From positions 1 to 38,222 of the forward strand of contig JACMPM010000121.1 of assembly GCA_014377485.1 (NCBI GenBank): a stretch of 38,222 nucleotides of DNA, in the 5' to 3' direction. This DNA is from Bacteriovorax sp. (GTDB lineage Bacteria; Bdellovibrionota; Bacteriovoracia; Bacteriovoracales; Bacteriovoracaceae). The position numbers were made by a program, and so were the translations under genes. Below, piece after piece: positions 17,599 through 25,829 of the stretch. How positions within the stretch are numbered: position 1 is the first letter of the stretch; the number at the start of each line of letters is the position of its first letter. The notes beneath the pieces were generated by a model that made no database searches, was not told the origin of the DNA, and saw only the letters and a list, made by a program, of their open reading frames with translations.

Positions 17599-18798
17599 AT
17601 GATAAAAAACTTATTTTCAGAACCCATTGAGAAAGCATTAACAGAAGATATGAAGATTCAAAGCTTCACTGAAATTCAAACGCGTTGTATTCCTATCATC
17701 ATGGACGGGAAAAACCTGATTGGGGTTTCGGAAACTGGAAGTGGAAAAACTTTGAGTTTTGTCCTTCCCTTAATAAATAAAATAGTTGGAAGTCCTAAAC
17801 GCCCGACAAAAATTCTAATAATTACTCCAACAAAAGAGCTTAGCGAGCAAATTTTAGCCGTAGTTAAAAAAGTCTGTCGCCACACAAATTTAATCAGCAT
17901 GAGTCTTTACGGCGGAACCAGTTATGATTCCCAAGTGCGTGATTTAAAAAATGGCGTGCATATTATCGTCGCTTGCCCAGGGCGATTAAAAGATCATATT
18001 GATAAAGAAACGATTGATCTCAAAGGAATTGAATATTTAGTTTTGGATGAAGCCGACCAATTGATGGATATGGGATTTCTACCAGCATTGACGGTTGCAA
18101 TAAATGCAACCCCTAATCGCAAACAAACGATGCTGTTTTCTGCAACGGTTAGTCCTGAAATTCAAGAACTGATTAAAGACTTTATGCCTGAATCTGAGCT
18201 TGTCCAGTTACATGATACAAAACCAAAAGAAGTTATTCAGGAAATATTTTGTCCAATTAGTCCTGAATTAAAATATCCATTCTTGCGTTTTTTATTAAAA
18301 CATAAAAAAATTAAGGCCTGTTTAATATTCACTCGCACTAAAGATGAAGCTAATGCCTTAGGAAAACAACTGGCCTTAGATAATTATCAGGCGGTGACTT
18401 TACAGGGAGACATGACAACCCATCAAAGAAAGAAGGCCCTGGATGCCCTTAAACTAAAAAATGCCATGGTTCTGGTTGCCACTGATGTTGTCTCGCGTGG
18501 TATTGATATTCCCCATGTCACTCATGTTATAAACTTCACACCTCCTGAGACGCTAGAAGCTTATGTACATCGTATTGGAAGAACTGCCAGACATGATAAA
18601 GGCGGAGAGGCCATCACTCTCTATACGCCTGAAGAAGAATACTTATTGTATAAGATTTCTAACGGTAAAAAACACCCGGCACTAAAATTCAAAGAATTTA
18701 ATTATCAATTAAAAATCGAGAAAAAAAAGCTCATCATCATTAAAGAAAAAGAAAAAGAAAAAGAAGAGCAAGACGAAGATTATGACGAAGACTATTAA
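17599..18798 (+). CDS. DEAD-box ATP-dependent RNA helicase
   Basis: All core motifs are present in order: Q motif SFTEIQTRCIP, motif I SETGSGKT, Ia TPTKEL, Ib CPGRL, motif II DEAD, motif III SAT, motif IV IFTRT, motif V ATDVVSRGIDIP and motif VI HRIGRTAR. The 399-residue protein is close to the minimal RhlE/DbpA-like core and ends in a Lys/Glu tract followed by an acidic tail (EEQDEDYDEDY), not an RNA-binding domain. The family unwinds or remodels RNA duplexes in ribosome assembly or decay. The ATG follows the rlmK stop by 2 bases; the 3' end overlaps the next gene by 17 bases. The exact subfamily is not assigned. Confidence 0.94.
   Translation: MIKNLFSEPIEKALTEDMKIQSFTEIQTRCIPIIMDGKNLIGVSETGSGKTLSFVLPLINKIVGSPKRPTKILIITPTKELSEQILAVVKKVCRHTNLISMSLYGGTSYDSQVRDLKNGVHIIVACPGRLKDHIDKETIDLKGIEYLVLDEADQLMDMGFLPALTVAINATPNRKQTMLFSATVSPEIQELIKDFMPESELVQLHDTKPKEVIQEIFCPISPELKYPFLRFLLKHKKIKACLIFTRTKDEANALGKQLALDNYQAVTLQGDMTTHQRKKALDALKLKNAMVLVATDVVSRGIDIPHVTHVINFTPPETLEAYVHRIGRTARHDKGGEAITLYTPEEEYLLYKISNGKKHPALKFKEFNYQLKIEKKKLIIIKEKEKEKEEQDEDYDEDY
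18745..18762 (+). repeat. Three tandem GAAAAA hexamers inside the helicase tail
   Basis: Three GAAAAA units encode alternating Lys/Glu near the C-terminus of the DEAD-box protein. Because the unit is six bases, copy-number change would lengthen the charged linker without shifting the frame. Confidence 0.8.
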
Positions 18799-19546
18799 GT
18801 CGAATGAAAAATCAAAATGGTTTCACAGCGATTTTAAAAACGACACAGTCGCAGTCGTTCTTATCGCTCCTGGACTCAATCTTCTTCCCAGTAAAATGGA
18901 TAGTCTCGCTAAATTTTTTGCTTCAAAAAAATGTGATGTTTTAAGAATTTCACTTGGAGCAAATCCTGAGCATTGGACTGAAAAGTTTAGCGACTCCTAT
19001 GATGCGGCCCTAGAGCATGCCGAGATTATGCAAAGACCACTTTATTTTCTAGGATTTTCGCTGGGAGCTTTAGTTGGCATTCACTATATTGCCAGACACC
19101 CTTATCAACAATTTATTAAATGCGCGCTGATTGCTCCGGCAACTCATACTAGAGCTTACACAATTATTCCCGCTCTCCTTGCAAAGATTTTCCCCAAAGG
19201 AAGTCTTCCAAGCTTAAATCTAGAAAAATATCGAGAAAGATCAAGAACGACTCTCGCCGAATATAAAAAAATGCGAACTCTTCAAAATGATATTAAAATT
19301 ACTCTCAAAAATAACGACATGAATATTGCCACTCTCCTGATCACTAACCCCCAGGATGAGCTGGTTAAAAGTTCGGATCTTGTAAAATTTGCCGGTTCTA
19401 ATCCAATGTGGAACACCCTTGAATTGACCAACAAAGGCAGTCTGCTATCTAAAAAATACCATCACTTAATCATAGATTCGGACTCTATAGGTGCAGAAGA
19501 ATGGGAAAAATTGTTACAAAGCCTGTCCAATCATTTTGCTTTGTAA
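18782..19546 (+). CDS. Alpha/beta hydrolase-fold protein
   Basis: This 254-residue cytoplasmic protein has an alpha/beta hydrolase layout: oxyanion-hole region APGLNLLPSKMDSLAKFFA (about residues 29-47), nucleophile elbow GFSLG with Ser93, an Asp candidate in NPQDELV (about 185) and a His candidate in KKYHHLIID (about 225). The lid region (about 125-165) is basic and helical. The family covers esterases, lipases and acyl-CoA-type hydrolases; the substrate cannot be read from the sequence. The ATG lies 17 bases inside the helicase gene, so it belongs to the prfC operon. It has no signal peptide. Confidence 0.8.
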   Translation: MTKTIKSNEKSKWFHSDFKNDTVAVVLIAPGLNLLPSKMDSLAKFFASKKCDVLRISLGANPEHWTEKFSDSYDAALEHAEIMQRPLYFLGFSLGALVGIHYIARHPYQQFIKCALIAPATHTRAYTIIPALLAKIFPKGSLPSLNLEKYRERSRTTLAEYKKMRTLQNDIKITLKNNDMNIATLLITNPQDELVKSSDLVKFAGSNPMWNTLELTNKGSLLSKKYHHLIIDSDSIGAEEWEKLLQSLSNHFAL

Positions 19547-19554
19547 AAATATGC

Positions 19555-19560
19555 TATAAT
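19555..19560 (+). promoter_or_regulatory. Candidate -10 box of a leaderless promoter for the HNH gene
   Basis: TATAAT is followed by eight bases (tttagtta) and then the ATG at 19569. No Shine-Dalgarno sequence is present, so transcription would begin at or next to the start codon. No convincing -35 hexamer is seen. Confidence 0.5.
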
Positions 19561-19568
19561 TTTAGTTA

Positions 19569-20081
19569 ATGAGAACGTTGCTCCTAGATTGCAACTATTT
19601 TCCGGTAAAAATAATTTCTTGGCAAAAGGCCATGATACTCTTTTTGACCGAACGGGCCGAAGTGGTCGATGAATACGAAGATCAACTCATTCGTACAGTA
19701 TCTACTTCCTATAAATTGCCTAAAGTCCTACGTCTTTTTCAAACTCACAAACTCTCGCAAAATGTAAAATTCACTCGCATGAATGTTTTTTTTCGCGATC
19801 AATTCAAATGCCAGTACTGCGAAATAAGGCTGCCTTCCAATGAACTTACCTTTGATCATGTCATTCCAGTTTCTCAAAAAGGTGGAACCAATTGGGAGAA
19901 TGTCGTTACTTGCTGCAAAGGTTGCAATACTCATAAAGGTTCTAAGACCCTAAAGGCCGCCAATATGAAACTTCTGAAGGTTCCAAAAAAACCGAGATGG
20001 TCACCCGAGCTTTGTTTGCGGCTTCTTGAAAATGATCCGGTTGAATGGTGGAATTTCTTCCCAAATAGATTAGCTTCTTAA
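19569..20081 (+). CDS. HNH endonuclease family protein (cytoplasmic)
   Basis: This 170-residue protein has the common N-terminal block LLLDCNYFPVKIISWQKAMI and a zinc-ribbon HNH core (about residues 80-130). CQYC and CCKGC supply zinc ligands, FDHVIPVSQKGGTNWENVV carries the catalytic His, and CNTHKGSKTL closes the fold. The family is widespread in free-living bacteria, not tied to restriction or mobile elements, and its biological role is unsettled. There is no signal peptide. It starts 22 bp after the prfC operon but appears to have its own leaderless promoter. The length is typical. Confidence 0.9.
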   Translation: MRTLLLDCNYFPVKIISWQKAMILFLTERAEVVDEYEDQLIRTVSTSYKLPKVLRLFQTHKLSQNVKFTRMNVFFRDQFKCQYCEIRLPSNELTFDHVIPVSQKGGTNWENVVTCCKGCNTHKGSKTLKAANMKLLKVPKKPRWSPELCLRLLENDPVEWWNFFPNRLAS

Positions 20082-20217
20082 CAGATTTTTACAGCTGTAA
20101 AACCCAGATTATTGTCACATAAGAACCTGACCCTAAATCTGGCCATTAAGATAGTACTTATAACCCCTAAATATTTAGATAAAAGAAATCTTGAGACAGG
20201 CATATTTAATATTCATT

Positions 20218-20223
20218 TATAAT
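20218..20223 (+). promoter_or_regulatory. Candidate -10 box of a leaderless promoter for the binding-protein gene
   Basis: TATAAT is followed by tagatc and then the ATG at 20230, with no ribosome-binding purines. TTGAGA at 20191-20196 is a possible -35 box, but the spacing (21) is long. The rest of the 148-bp gap shows nothing else I can name. Confidence 0.45.
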
Positions 20224-20229
20224 TAGATC

Positions 20230-21270
20230 ATGAGCATTGATGTTAAACACAACTTATTAAAAAATTTTCTGAGCGATCAGAAATTAGGGCAAAAAAATAC
20301 CCAAACAAGTCTTGATCAAACAATGATGGGAACTCAACAAAAATCACTTGGAATGGATCTTCGAAATGAAGGTTATAAAAACAATGATCCCAAAAATAAA
20401 AATAAAAATAAAAACCAAAAATCAGAACAGCAAAATGAAAATAAAAAAGAAGATTTAATTGACGAGAAACTTAAACAGCAATCTGCCAAGATTGAGCGCA
20501 ATCCCTTAGTACTTCTAAAAGTATTTAGCATCTCTTTTATTACAATATTTTTAATAAACTCTAATATTGCTCTCGGTGAAACAATCATTATGACCGGAGA
20601 TAAATGGTGTCCTTTTAATTGTGAACCCCAGAGCGCAAAAATGGGTTATATGATAGAAGTGGCAAAAATTATTTTTGAAAGAAAGGGACATAATATTGAT
20701 TATCAGGTTCACTCATGGGTTAAATCAATTGAAAATGTCAGAAACTCCAAAGCAACAGCTTTAGTGGCCACTACTAAATTTGATGCTCCAGATTTTATAT
20801 ATCCTGAAAAAAGCATGGGAACTAACAAAGACTGTTTCTATGTGCGCACAAAAGATCATTGGGAGTTTAACGAGATCGCTGATTTAAAAAATCGTAAACT
20901 GGCAACCTCACAGGGATACGCCTATTCTGCAAAAGTTACGGCCTATATTAATGAAAATCCAAAGCTAGTCCAAACAGCTTCAGGCAGTGACACTTTTAGT
21001 GTCAATTTAAAAAGGCTTGATAGCGGCAGCGTAGATACCATAGTTGAGAATCCATTTGTTTTCAATTATATGGTTACTGAGGACAAATCCCTCAACAAAT
21101 ACGAAGAGGCCGGTTGCACCGAAGACAATGATCTCTATATTGCTTTCTCTCCTAAGAATCCCCGTTCAAAAGAATTTGCAAAAATCCTCTCAGATGGAAT
21201 TGAGGAATTGAGAAAGGATGGAACTCTAGATAAGATAATATCCAAGTATTCTTTAAAGGACTGGAGATAG
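20230..21270 (+). CDS. Membrane-anchored or exported periplasmic-binding-domain protein with a long disordered N-terminus
   Basis: Residues about 118-346 form a family-3 extracellular solute-binding domain (amino-acid ABC transporter type): MGYMIEVAKIIFERKG, then LKNRKLATSQGYAYS, DTIVENPFVFNYMV and a final LRKDGTLDKIISKYSL. Ahead of it lie a 90-residue hydrophilic, Lys/Asn/Gln-rich region and a hydrophobic segment (about 91-115). The start gives an abnormally long n-region for a signal peptide; no good internal start lies just before the hydrophobic segment, and a cytoplasmic tail plus signal anchor is plausible. No permease or ATPase gene is adjacent, so a sensory or scavenging role is as likely as transport. 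The Cys pair in KWCPFNC is notable. Confidence 0.8.
   Translation: MSIDVKHNLLKNFLSDQKLGQKNTQTSLDQTMMGTQQKSLGMDLRNEGYKNNDPKNKNKNKNQKSEQQNENKKEDLIDEKLKQQSAKIERNPLVLLKVFSISFITIFLINSNIALGETIIMTGDKWCPFNCEPQSAKMGYMIEVAKIIFERKGHNIDYQVHSWVKSIENVRNSKATALVATTKFDAPDFIYPEKSMGTNKDCFYVRTKDHWEFNEIADLKNRKLATSQGYAYSAKVTAYINENPKLVQTASGSDTFSVNLKRLDSGSVDTIVENPFVFNYMVTEDKSLNKYEEAGCTEDNDLYIAFSPKNPRSKEFAKILSDGIEELRKDGTLDKIISKYSLKDWR
20392..20409 (+). repeat. Three tandem AAAAAT hexamers encoding a Lys-Asn tract
   Basis: Three AAAAAT units followed by a further A-run encode alternating Lys/Asn in the disordered N-terminus of the binding-domain protein. The six-base unit keeps the reading frame if the copy number changes. 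Confidence 0.8.
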
Positions 21271-21272
21271 AA

Positions 21273-21725
21273 GTGAATTATTGGCTAATGAAAAGTGAAC
21301 CCGACGTCTTCTCAATCGACACATTAAAAACTAAAAAAAAATCAGGCTGGGACGGAGTACGCAATTATCAAGCTCGAAACTATATGCGTGATGATATGAA
21401 AAAAGGCGATATGGTTCTATTTTATCACTCTAGTTGTGATGTGCCGGGAGTTGCAGGATTAGCAAAAGTATTAAAAGAATCTCATCCCGATCCTACTCAA
21501 TTTGATCCCAAAAGTGATTACTATGATCCAAAGGCCACAAAGGATACTCCTCGATGGTTTATGGTTGAAGTTGAATTTGTAGAAAAATTTAATGTTGTCA
21601 TTTCACTTCATACTTTAAAAAGTATAAAGGTCTTAGAAAATATGCCGCTTGTGCAAAAGGGGTCGAGACTTTCAATCAATCCTGTCAGTGAAGTCGAATA
21701 TAAAACTATTTTAGAATTAAAATAG
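21273..21725 (+). CDS. EVE-domain protein (PUA-like, modified-base or RNA reader)
   Basis: The 150 residues are one EVE domain: YWLMKSEPDVFSIDTL at the N-terminus, GWDGVRNYQARNYMRDDMKKGD (about residues 25-46), FYHSS, then DPTQFDPKSDYYDPKA and PRWFMVEVEFVEKF. EVE proteins resemble YTH and ASCH domains and bind modified bases in DNA or RNA; the stand-alone form (thymocyte nuclear protein 1-like) is common in bacteria without a known partner. The start is GTG at 21273, 2 bases after the previous stop, with GGAG 7 bases before it. It converges on the AgmX-like gene with only 16 bp between stops and no clear terminator. Confidence 0.92.
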   Translation: MNYWLMKSEPDVFSIDTLKTKKKSGWDGVRNYQARNYMRDDMKKGDMVLFYHSSCDVPGVAGLAKVLKESHPDPTQFDPKSDYYDPKATKDTPRWFMVEVEFVEKFNVVISLHTLKSIKVLENMPLVQKGSRLSINPVSEVEYKTILELK

Positions 21726-21741
21726 TTTACTATCTAATATT

Positions 21742-22896
21742 TTATTCAGTTCTTTTTGGATAAAGATTCATGGCCTGGTCAACTTGAACCGTTCCACCGC
21801 CTCTTACCGCTGGGAATACTATTCCATGAAGAACATTTTTCATACAATCACGAACTTTATCCGAAGTTATTGAATCCGAAGAAATTTCTGAGCGACTTAC
21901 TCTCCCTTGATTTGCAATAAAAAATTTGAAGCTCATGACACCAGAGAAGCCTTCAGGGTTTTTATCCTTTTCTAGAGCTTTTTGATAACAAGATCTAAAT
22001 TGCGGAATATGATCGGCCAATAATTTTCTTATAATATCCGGATCCATTGGAGAAACAGCAATTTTTTCAACCGGTATTCCTGCAACCATTACGGTTCCCT
22101 TAGTAGCAAGTCCTTCGAATCCTCTTGAAGAGTCAATTTTACCTTTTGCTGAACCAGTAAGGCTTCCAACGTTAGTCGCTACACGGGCAATGTCTGTGGT
22201 CCCTGTAGTTGTTCCTGTGAAATGGCCGTCACCTGATCCACCGCCAACACCATTGCCCATTCCTCCGCCGTGGCCTCCCCCTGCACCACCGTCATCAATA
22301 GCATTTGGATTAGTTTTAATTCTTTTTAATCCTGATCCAGTTTTTACGATTGAGTTAGTAAGGTTTGTCATATCTGTACCTTGATAAGTATCACCAGACC
22401 CACCAGTATTTCCATCAAGGGACTTAACTTTGCCAGGAGCTGAACCAGTGCCGACATCAGTCTTAGGAAGTTTTCTTAAATCTGTTTTAGGGTCAAAAGC
22501 TGTTTTCTTTTGAGAGCGCGGATCACCTTTTTGAACTTTTTGAACTTTATCTTTTAATGGATCGCCTAATGCTTTAGCATTTTTTACAACTTTTTCAGTT
22601 CCATTTTTAACTTTTTTAACTTCAGCTGGTACTGCTACTTTTTCTGATTCAGCAGCGATAAGTTTCTTTTGAATCATGGCATTTTTCACTGCCGGAGTAA
22701 TGAACTCCATTTTGATTGGTTCTAACTTTGGGTCATCATGCATTTTATGTTCCAATACAAGATGAGGTAATTTAAGCAGAAAGAAAAATAGGTGGATGAC
22801 AATACTTCCGATCAAAGCACGCTTATTAAAGCGCTTCGTCTCTTCTTCTAGTTTACTTTCACCGGCAGTGAAATTTGGCTTTTTAATAGCACTCAT
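21742..22896 (-). CDS. AgmX/TonB-like envelope energy-transducing protein
   Basis: This 384-residue protein has a cytoplasmic N-terminus, one transmembrane helix (about residues 28-45, SIVIHLFFFLLKLPHLVL), a long Lys/Pro- and then Gly-rich periplasmic linker (about 65-255), and a C-terminal AgmX/TonB-like domain (about 275-384). That domain has CYQKAL, a beta segment FSGVMSFKFFIANQGRV, a second Cys in RDCMKNVL and FPAVRGGGTVQV. It is the third gene of an ExbB-ExbD operon, so it should carry proton-motive energy across the envelope. Related proteins serve gliding (AgmX, AglT in Myxococcus) or TonB-like uptake. No outer-membrane receptor gene is adjacent. The Gly-rich linker contains GGAGGGHGGGMGNGVGGG. 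Confidence 0.85.
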   Translation of the reverse strand: MSAIKKPNFTAGESKLEEETKRFNKRALIGSIVIHLFFFLLKLPHLVLEHKMHDDPKLEPIKMEFITPAVKNAMIQKKLIAAESEKVAVPAEVKKVKNGTEKVVKNAKALGDPLKDKVQKVQKGDPRSQKKTAFDPKTDLRKLPKTDVGTGSAPGKVKSLDGNTGGSGDTYQGTDMTNLTNSIVKTGSGLKRIKTNPNAIDDGGAGGGHGGGMGNGVGGGSGDGHFTGTTTGTTDIARVATNVGSLTGSAKGKIDSSRGFEGLATKGTVMVAGIPVEKIAVSPMDPDIIRKLLADHIPQFRSCYQKALEKDKNPEGFSGVMSFKFFIANQGRVSRSEISSDSITSDKVRDCMKNVLHGIVFPAVRGGGTVQVDQAMNLYPKRTE

Positions 22897-22909
22897 TTTT
22901 TAACCTTAA

Positions 22910-23350
22910 TTACTTTTTTATCTTATTAGGATCTTCTTCTGCAGCAATTGAGAAATTTTTGGCCCCAGCATTTTTTGCCAGATCCATCAACTGAACGGCC
23001 TTGCCAAGAAAAGCCTTGGTATCACCTTCAAGAATAACTGATTCAGTTTTTAGAGATTTTAGTGAACTGGCAATGCTAGCTCCTAAATCAGCTTCAGCAA
23101 TTGTCTTGCCGGCAATGGCCACTTTTCCGTCTTTATCCAAAGTAATGATCAGGATTTCATCCTGTTTCTTTTCATTGGTGATTTGAGTTTTAGGAAGCTC
23201 AATATCAAGGCCCGATTCAAGTGCAGCTGTTGAAGTCACCATAAAAATAATCAGAAGAACGAGCATGATATCAATAAGCGGAGTCATGTTGATCTCCGAC
23301 ATGATGTTCTCATCATCGCCTGAATTTTGATTCATATTACCCATGGCCAT
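22910..23350 (-). CDS. exbD: ExbD/TolR-family proton channel subunit
   Basis: This 146-residue protein has a single N-terminal transmembrane helix with the conserved NMTPLIDIMLVLLIIFMVTS (Asp27 is the expected proton-carrying residue) and a periplasmic domain with ELPKT and ITLDKDGKVAIAGK. It couples proton flow to rotation or movement with ExbB. AAGGAG lies 6 bases before the ATG. It is 41 bp after the exbB-like gene and 13 bp before the AgmX-like gene. The symbol reflects family only; TolR and AglS homologues cannot be excluded. Confidence 0.92.
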   Translation of the reverse strand: MAMGNMNQNSGDDENIMSEINMTPLIDIMLVLLIIFMVTSTAALESGLDIELPKTQITNEKKQDEILIITLDKDGKVAIAGKTIAEADLGASIASSLKSLKTESVILEGDTKAFLGKAVQLMDLAKNAGAKNFSIAAEEDPNKIKK

Positions 23351-23391
23351 AAGGCGCTCCTTAAATTCTTATTCGCGTTTAAAAAGACAAA

Positions 23392-24003
23392 TTACTTTTT
23401 TGCAGAATTAAAAGATTCTGTTAAATCTCCTAAACCATTTCTAAATTCATTGAGAGCTTCAGTAACTTTCACTTGAAGATAGTTGTAAAACATAACCGCA
23501 AAAACTGCGACCAAAATACCAGCAGCAGTGGCCACTAGCGCTTCAGAAATTGTTCCAGCAACAACGGCGAATCCAGATTTACCTGCAACACCAATTGCTT
23601 TAAATGAACCCATGATCCCCCATACAGTACCGAAGAGGCCAACGAATGGAGCTGAAGATCCGATTGTCCCAAGAACCCAAAGATTCTTTTTTAAACCTTG
23701 AGTTGTCTCATTCATTCTACGTTGCATTCTTGCATCCCATTCTTCTTGAGAATTAGTATCTTCAAAAATTGCAGAATGTGGTTTTGCGATAATTTCTGGA
23801 CAGTTTTTATAAAGCCATTCCATTTCATTGAAACGCTTTGACTGGATGATTCTCATCCCTTCATCAAAAAAATATTTTGCTTGTTTTCTGAAATTGATTA
23901 AAAACCAAATCTTTTGAATCGCTACAGTCCAAAGCACTATTGAGAAAACCAATAGCGGGTACATGATAAAGCCACCTTGCTTAAATACTTCGACCAAATT
24001 CAT
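23392..24003 (-). CDS. exbB: MotA/TolQ/ExbB proton channel family protein
   Basis: This 203-residue protein has three transmembrane helices (about residues 14-34, 112-135 and 152-172). The conserved block GTIGSSAPFVGLFGTVWGIM and the third-helix motif ISEALVATAAGILVAVFAVM are diagnostic of ExbB/TolQ. The cytoplasmic loop (about 40-105) is charged. It forms the pentameric channel around the ExbD helix. AAGGAG lies 8 bases before the ATG. It heads the operon, 163 bp downstream of the 24167-25693 gene on the same strand, so it probably has its own promoter in that gap. Confidence 0.93.
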   Translation of the reverse strand: MNLVEVFKQGGFIMYPLLVFSIVLWTVAIQKIWFLINFRKQAKYFFDEGMRIIQSKRFNEMEWLYKNCPEIIAKPHSAIFEDTNSQEEWDARMQRRMNETTQGLKKNLWVLGTIGSSAPFVGLFGTVWGIMGSFKAIGVAGKSGFAVVAGTISEALVATAAGILVAVFAVMFYNYLQVKVTEALNEFRNGLGDLTESFNSAKK

Positions 24004-24166
24004 GATAAGACTCCTTGTCTTGTTTTCTAACAGAAATGTTTATAGTTACTTAACGGTTGTTTTTTTAATTCTTTTAATATTTTAACTTACTTTTTAATAG
24101 TTTGTAGCAAGAAAATTACTCGAGTATTTTGCTTTGCTTTGAATGAGTTTTTACCATCGCTAAAAA

Positions 24167-25693
24167 TTAAATATGGAAGGCTTCTTCTAGGCCCTTGATC
24201 GGGCAATTCTTATTTAGAATATCGACAAAAGTTTTATCGTCATTACTAAGTAGGACACCTTCTGCATTCCAAATTTTACCCCTTGGAACTTTACAGACTC
24301 GACTACCCTGGCGAATTTCGGCCGATACAGCTCCCATAGTAGGATATTCATAGCGGTGATCCACGCGAATACTTATTCCTGCTCCAGTATATTGAACATT
24401 GGGTGGACTTCGCTTAAAGCGGTCAGTTGTTAAATCAATTGGTCCTTCTTTTAAAGCACCATTTTTTATTCCATGTGTTTTCTTATCAAAAATAACTTTT
24501 TCACCAGTCGTCATAGTAAGAATGACATCATCACCGATGATTTCGGTTATTGGAACTCCAAGTCTCGGCAATAAAATCATCACGGATTTTACATCATGAG
24601 AGTCCGGTCCTCCGGCGACATCGGTGAGGTAGAGATAAGTTTCATTTGAAGCATGGTCGCGGCTTGTAAACTCAATCTTCCTGGTGGGAGTTCCTCCATC
24701 AGGATAAAGACTTTTTGCACCATCTAAAAATGGGTGTCCAGGATTATCACTAAAAGCATAACCACTAGGATAATGTTCATCAGTTTTACAATCTATTTCG
24801 TAGGTGACATCAATGCCGTTAGCATCTGGTCTACTTCCACCACAGGCCATGGGAATTCTGGCCGTCAATCTCTCAAAAGGAGGTAAGGCATTTGATGATT
24901 TGCTTAATTGTAAGGGAGATTGAACTTGAGTTGAAACTGCAACGGGAACAGGAGCAAGAGCAGGAGTCAGAGGCTTAACGACTAGGCAATCTACCTTAGG
25001 ATTTTTTCCTAAACTCAATGCAACTTTTTGAACATCTTCCAAACCAGCTACGACAACCTTTGCACTTTCTTCAGGCAATTTATTATTCATTTTTTTGATT
25101 TCATCAAGATTTAGGAGAAGAAGTTTACACATTCCAGTACTCGCTTGAGCTCCTGAACGACAAATTTGATCGGCAAGATCAAACAAAATTAAAAGTTTCT
25201 TTTCATCTTTATTTTTTAGTATTTCTTTAACAATATCTTCTGACGTCAGCCCCTTTTCTTTGAATTTTTTGTGACAATTACTGAAGGCCAATTGTCTTTC
25301 TTTTAAAGAACTAACCGGAGCGCAAATATTTTTTCCAAAAAGTAATGGTTGGCATTGAATGGAATTTGCCCCGCAAGTGCCCTCGCTATAACCTGAATTA
25401 TTCTTTACCGGGCTCGCACATTTCCCGTTGATCAATACGCTCGGCCATCCGGCATAAAGACAACTAAAAGCATCGTCGGCCCAGGCAGTGTAAAAAAAAT
25501 CGGGAATAACATTTTGTTCATGGAGAGAGATATCTTTAATAGTAGCTCGTTCATGTTTTATTAAAAATGATGTATAGGATTCTACTAGGAGTGCCCTACC
25601 AATATTATCAGATTCTATCCATAATCCCCTGCCGCTCTGAGCGAATGCTTGAGTACATAATAACGTAGCAAAAAAAAACAAATAATATTTCAT
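24167..25693 (-). CDS. Exported protein of unknown function, long paralogue of the 25830 protein
   Basis: A signal peptide (residues 1-18, ...LCTQAFA) precedes a 508-residue exported protein. The N-terminal half (about 20-240) is Cys-rich (CGANSIQCQPLLFGKNIC and others). A Pro/Ala/Val linker (about 240-265) follows. The C-terminal half (about 275-508) matches the divergently transcribed 25830 product: VMILLPRLGVPI against MMFFPRLVMPA, a TTGEKVIFDKKTHGIKNGALKEGPI block against TKEEIVFNGKTKEVVSGVIAEAPI, and CKVPRGKIW against CKIPVKDLW. GGAGAA lies 6 bases before the ATG. I do not recognise the domain; it is presumably periplasmic. The extra N-terminal Cys domain is the main difference from its paralogue. 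Confidence 0.85.
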   Translation of the reverse strand: MKYYLFFFATLLCTQAFAQSGRGLWIESDNIGRALLVESYTSFLIKHERATIKDISLHEQNVIPDFFYTAWADDAFSCLYAGWPSVLINGKCASPVKNNSGYSEGTCGANSIQCQPLLFGKNICAPVSSLKERQLAFSNCHKKFKEKGLTSEDIVKEILKNKDEKKLLILFDLADQICRSGAQASTGMCKLLLLNLDEIKKMNNKLPEESAKVVVAGLEDVQKVALSLGKNPKVDCLVVKPLTPALAPVPVAVSTQVQSPLQLSKSSNALPPFERLTARIPMACGGSRPDANGIDVTYEIDCKTDEHYPSGYAFSDNPGHPFLDGAKSLYPDGGTPTRKIEFTSRDHASNETYLYLTDVAGGPDSHDVKSVMILLPRLGVPITEIIGDDVILTMTTGEKVIFDKKTHGIKNGALKEGPIDLTTDRFKRSPPNVQYTGAGISIRVDHRYEYPTMGAVSAEIRQGSRVCKVPRGKIWNAEGVLLSNDDKTFVDILNKNCPIKGLEEAFHI

Positions 25694-25829
25694 AATATTT
25701 CTCCATGAGATATATCGGTAAAATCACTTATTTTAAAAATAAAAAAGATGTTACAAGAACTTTATTCCTGAGAAAAATGCTTTGGATGCAATAGCGTTAC
25801 AATAAAATAATTAATAATAGGAGAACCAA

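Noticed and set aside
19569-21725. A defence island from the HNH and EVE genes
   Set aside because: No restriction, methylase, toxin-antitoxin or phage genes accompany them, and both are common stand-alone genes.
22190-22384. A Pro-rich plus-strand ORF
   Set aside because: It is the antisense of the Gly-rich linker of the AgmX-like protein, so its Pro content follows from Gly codons read in reverse.
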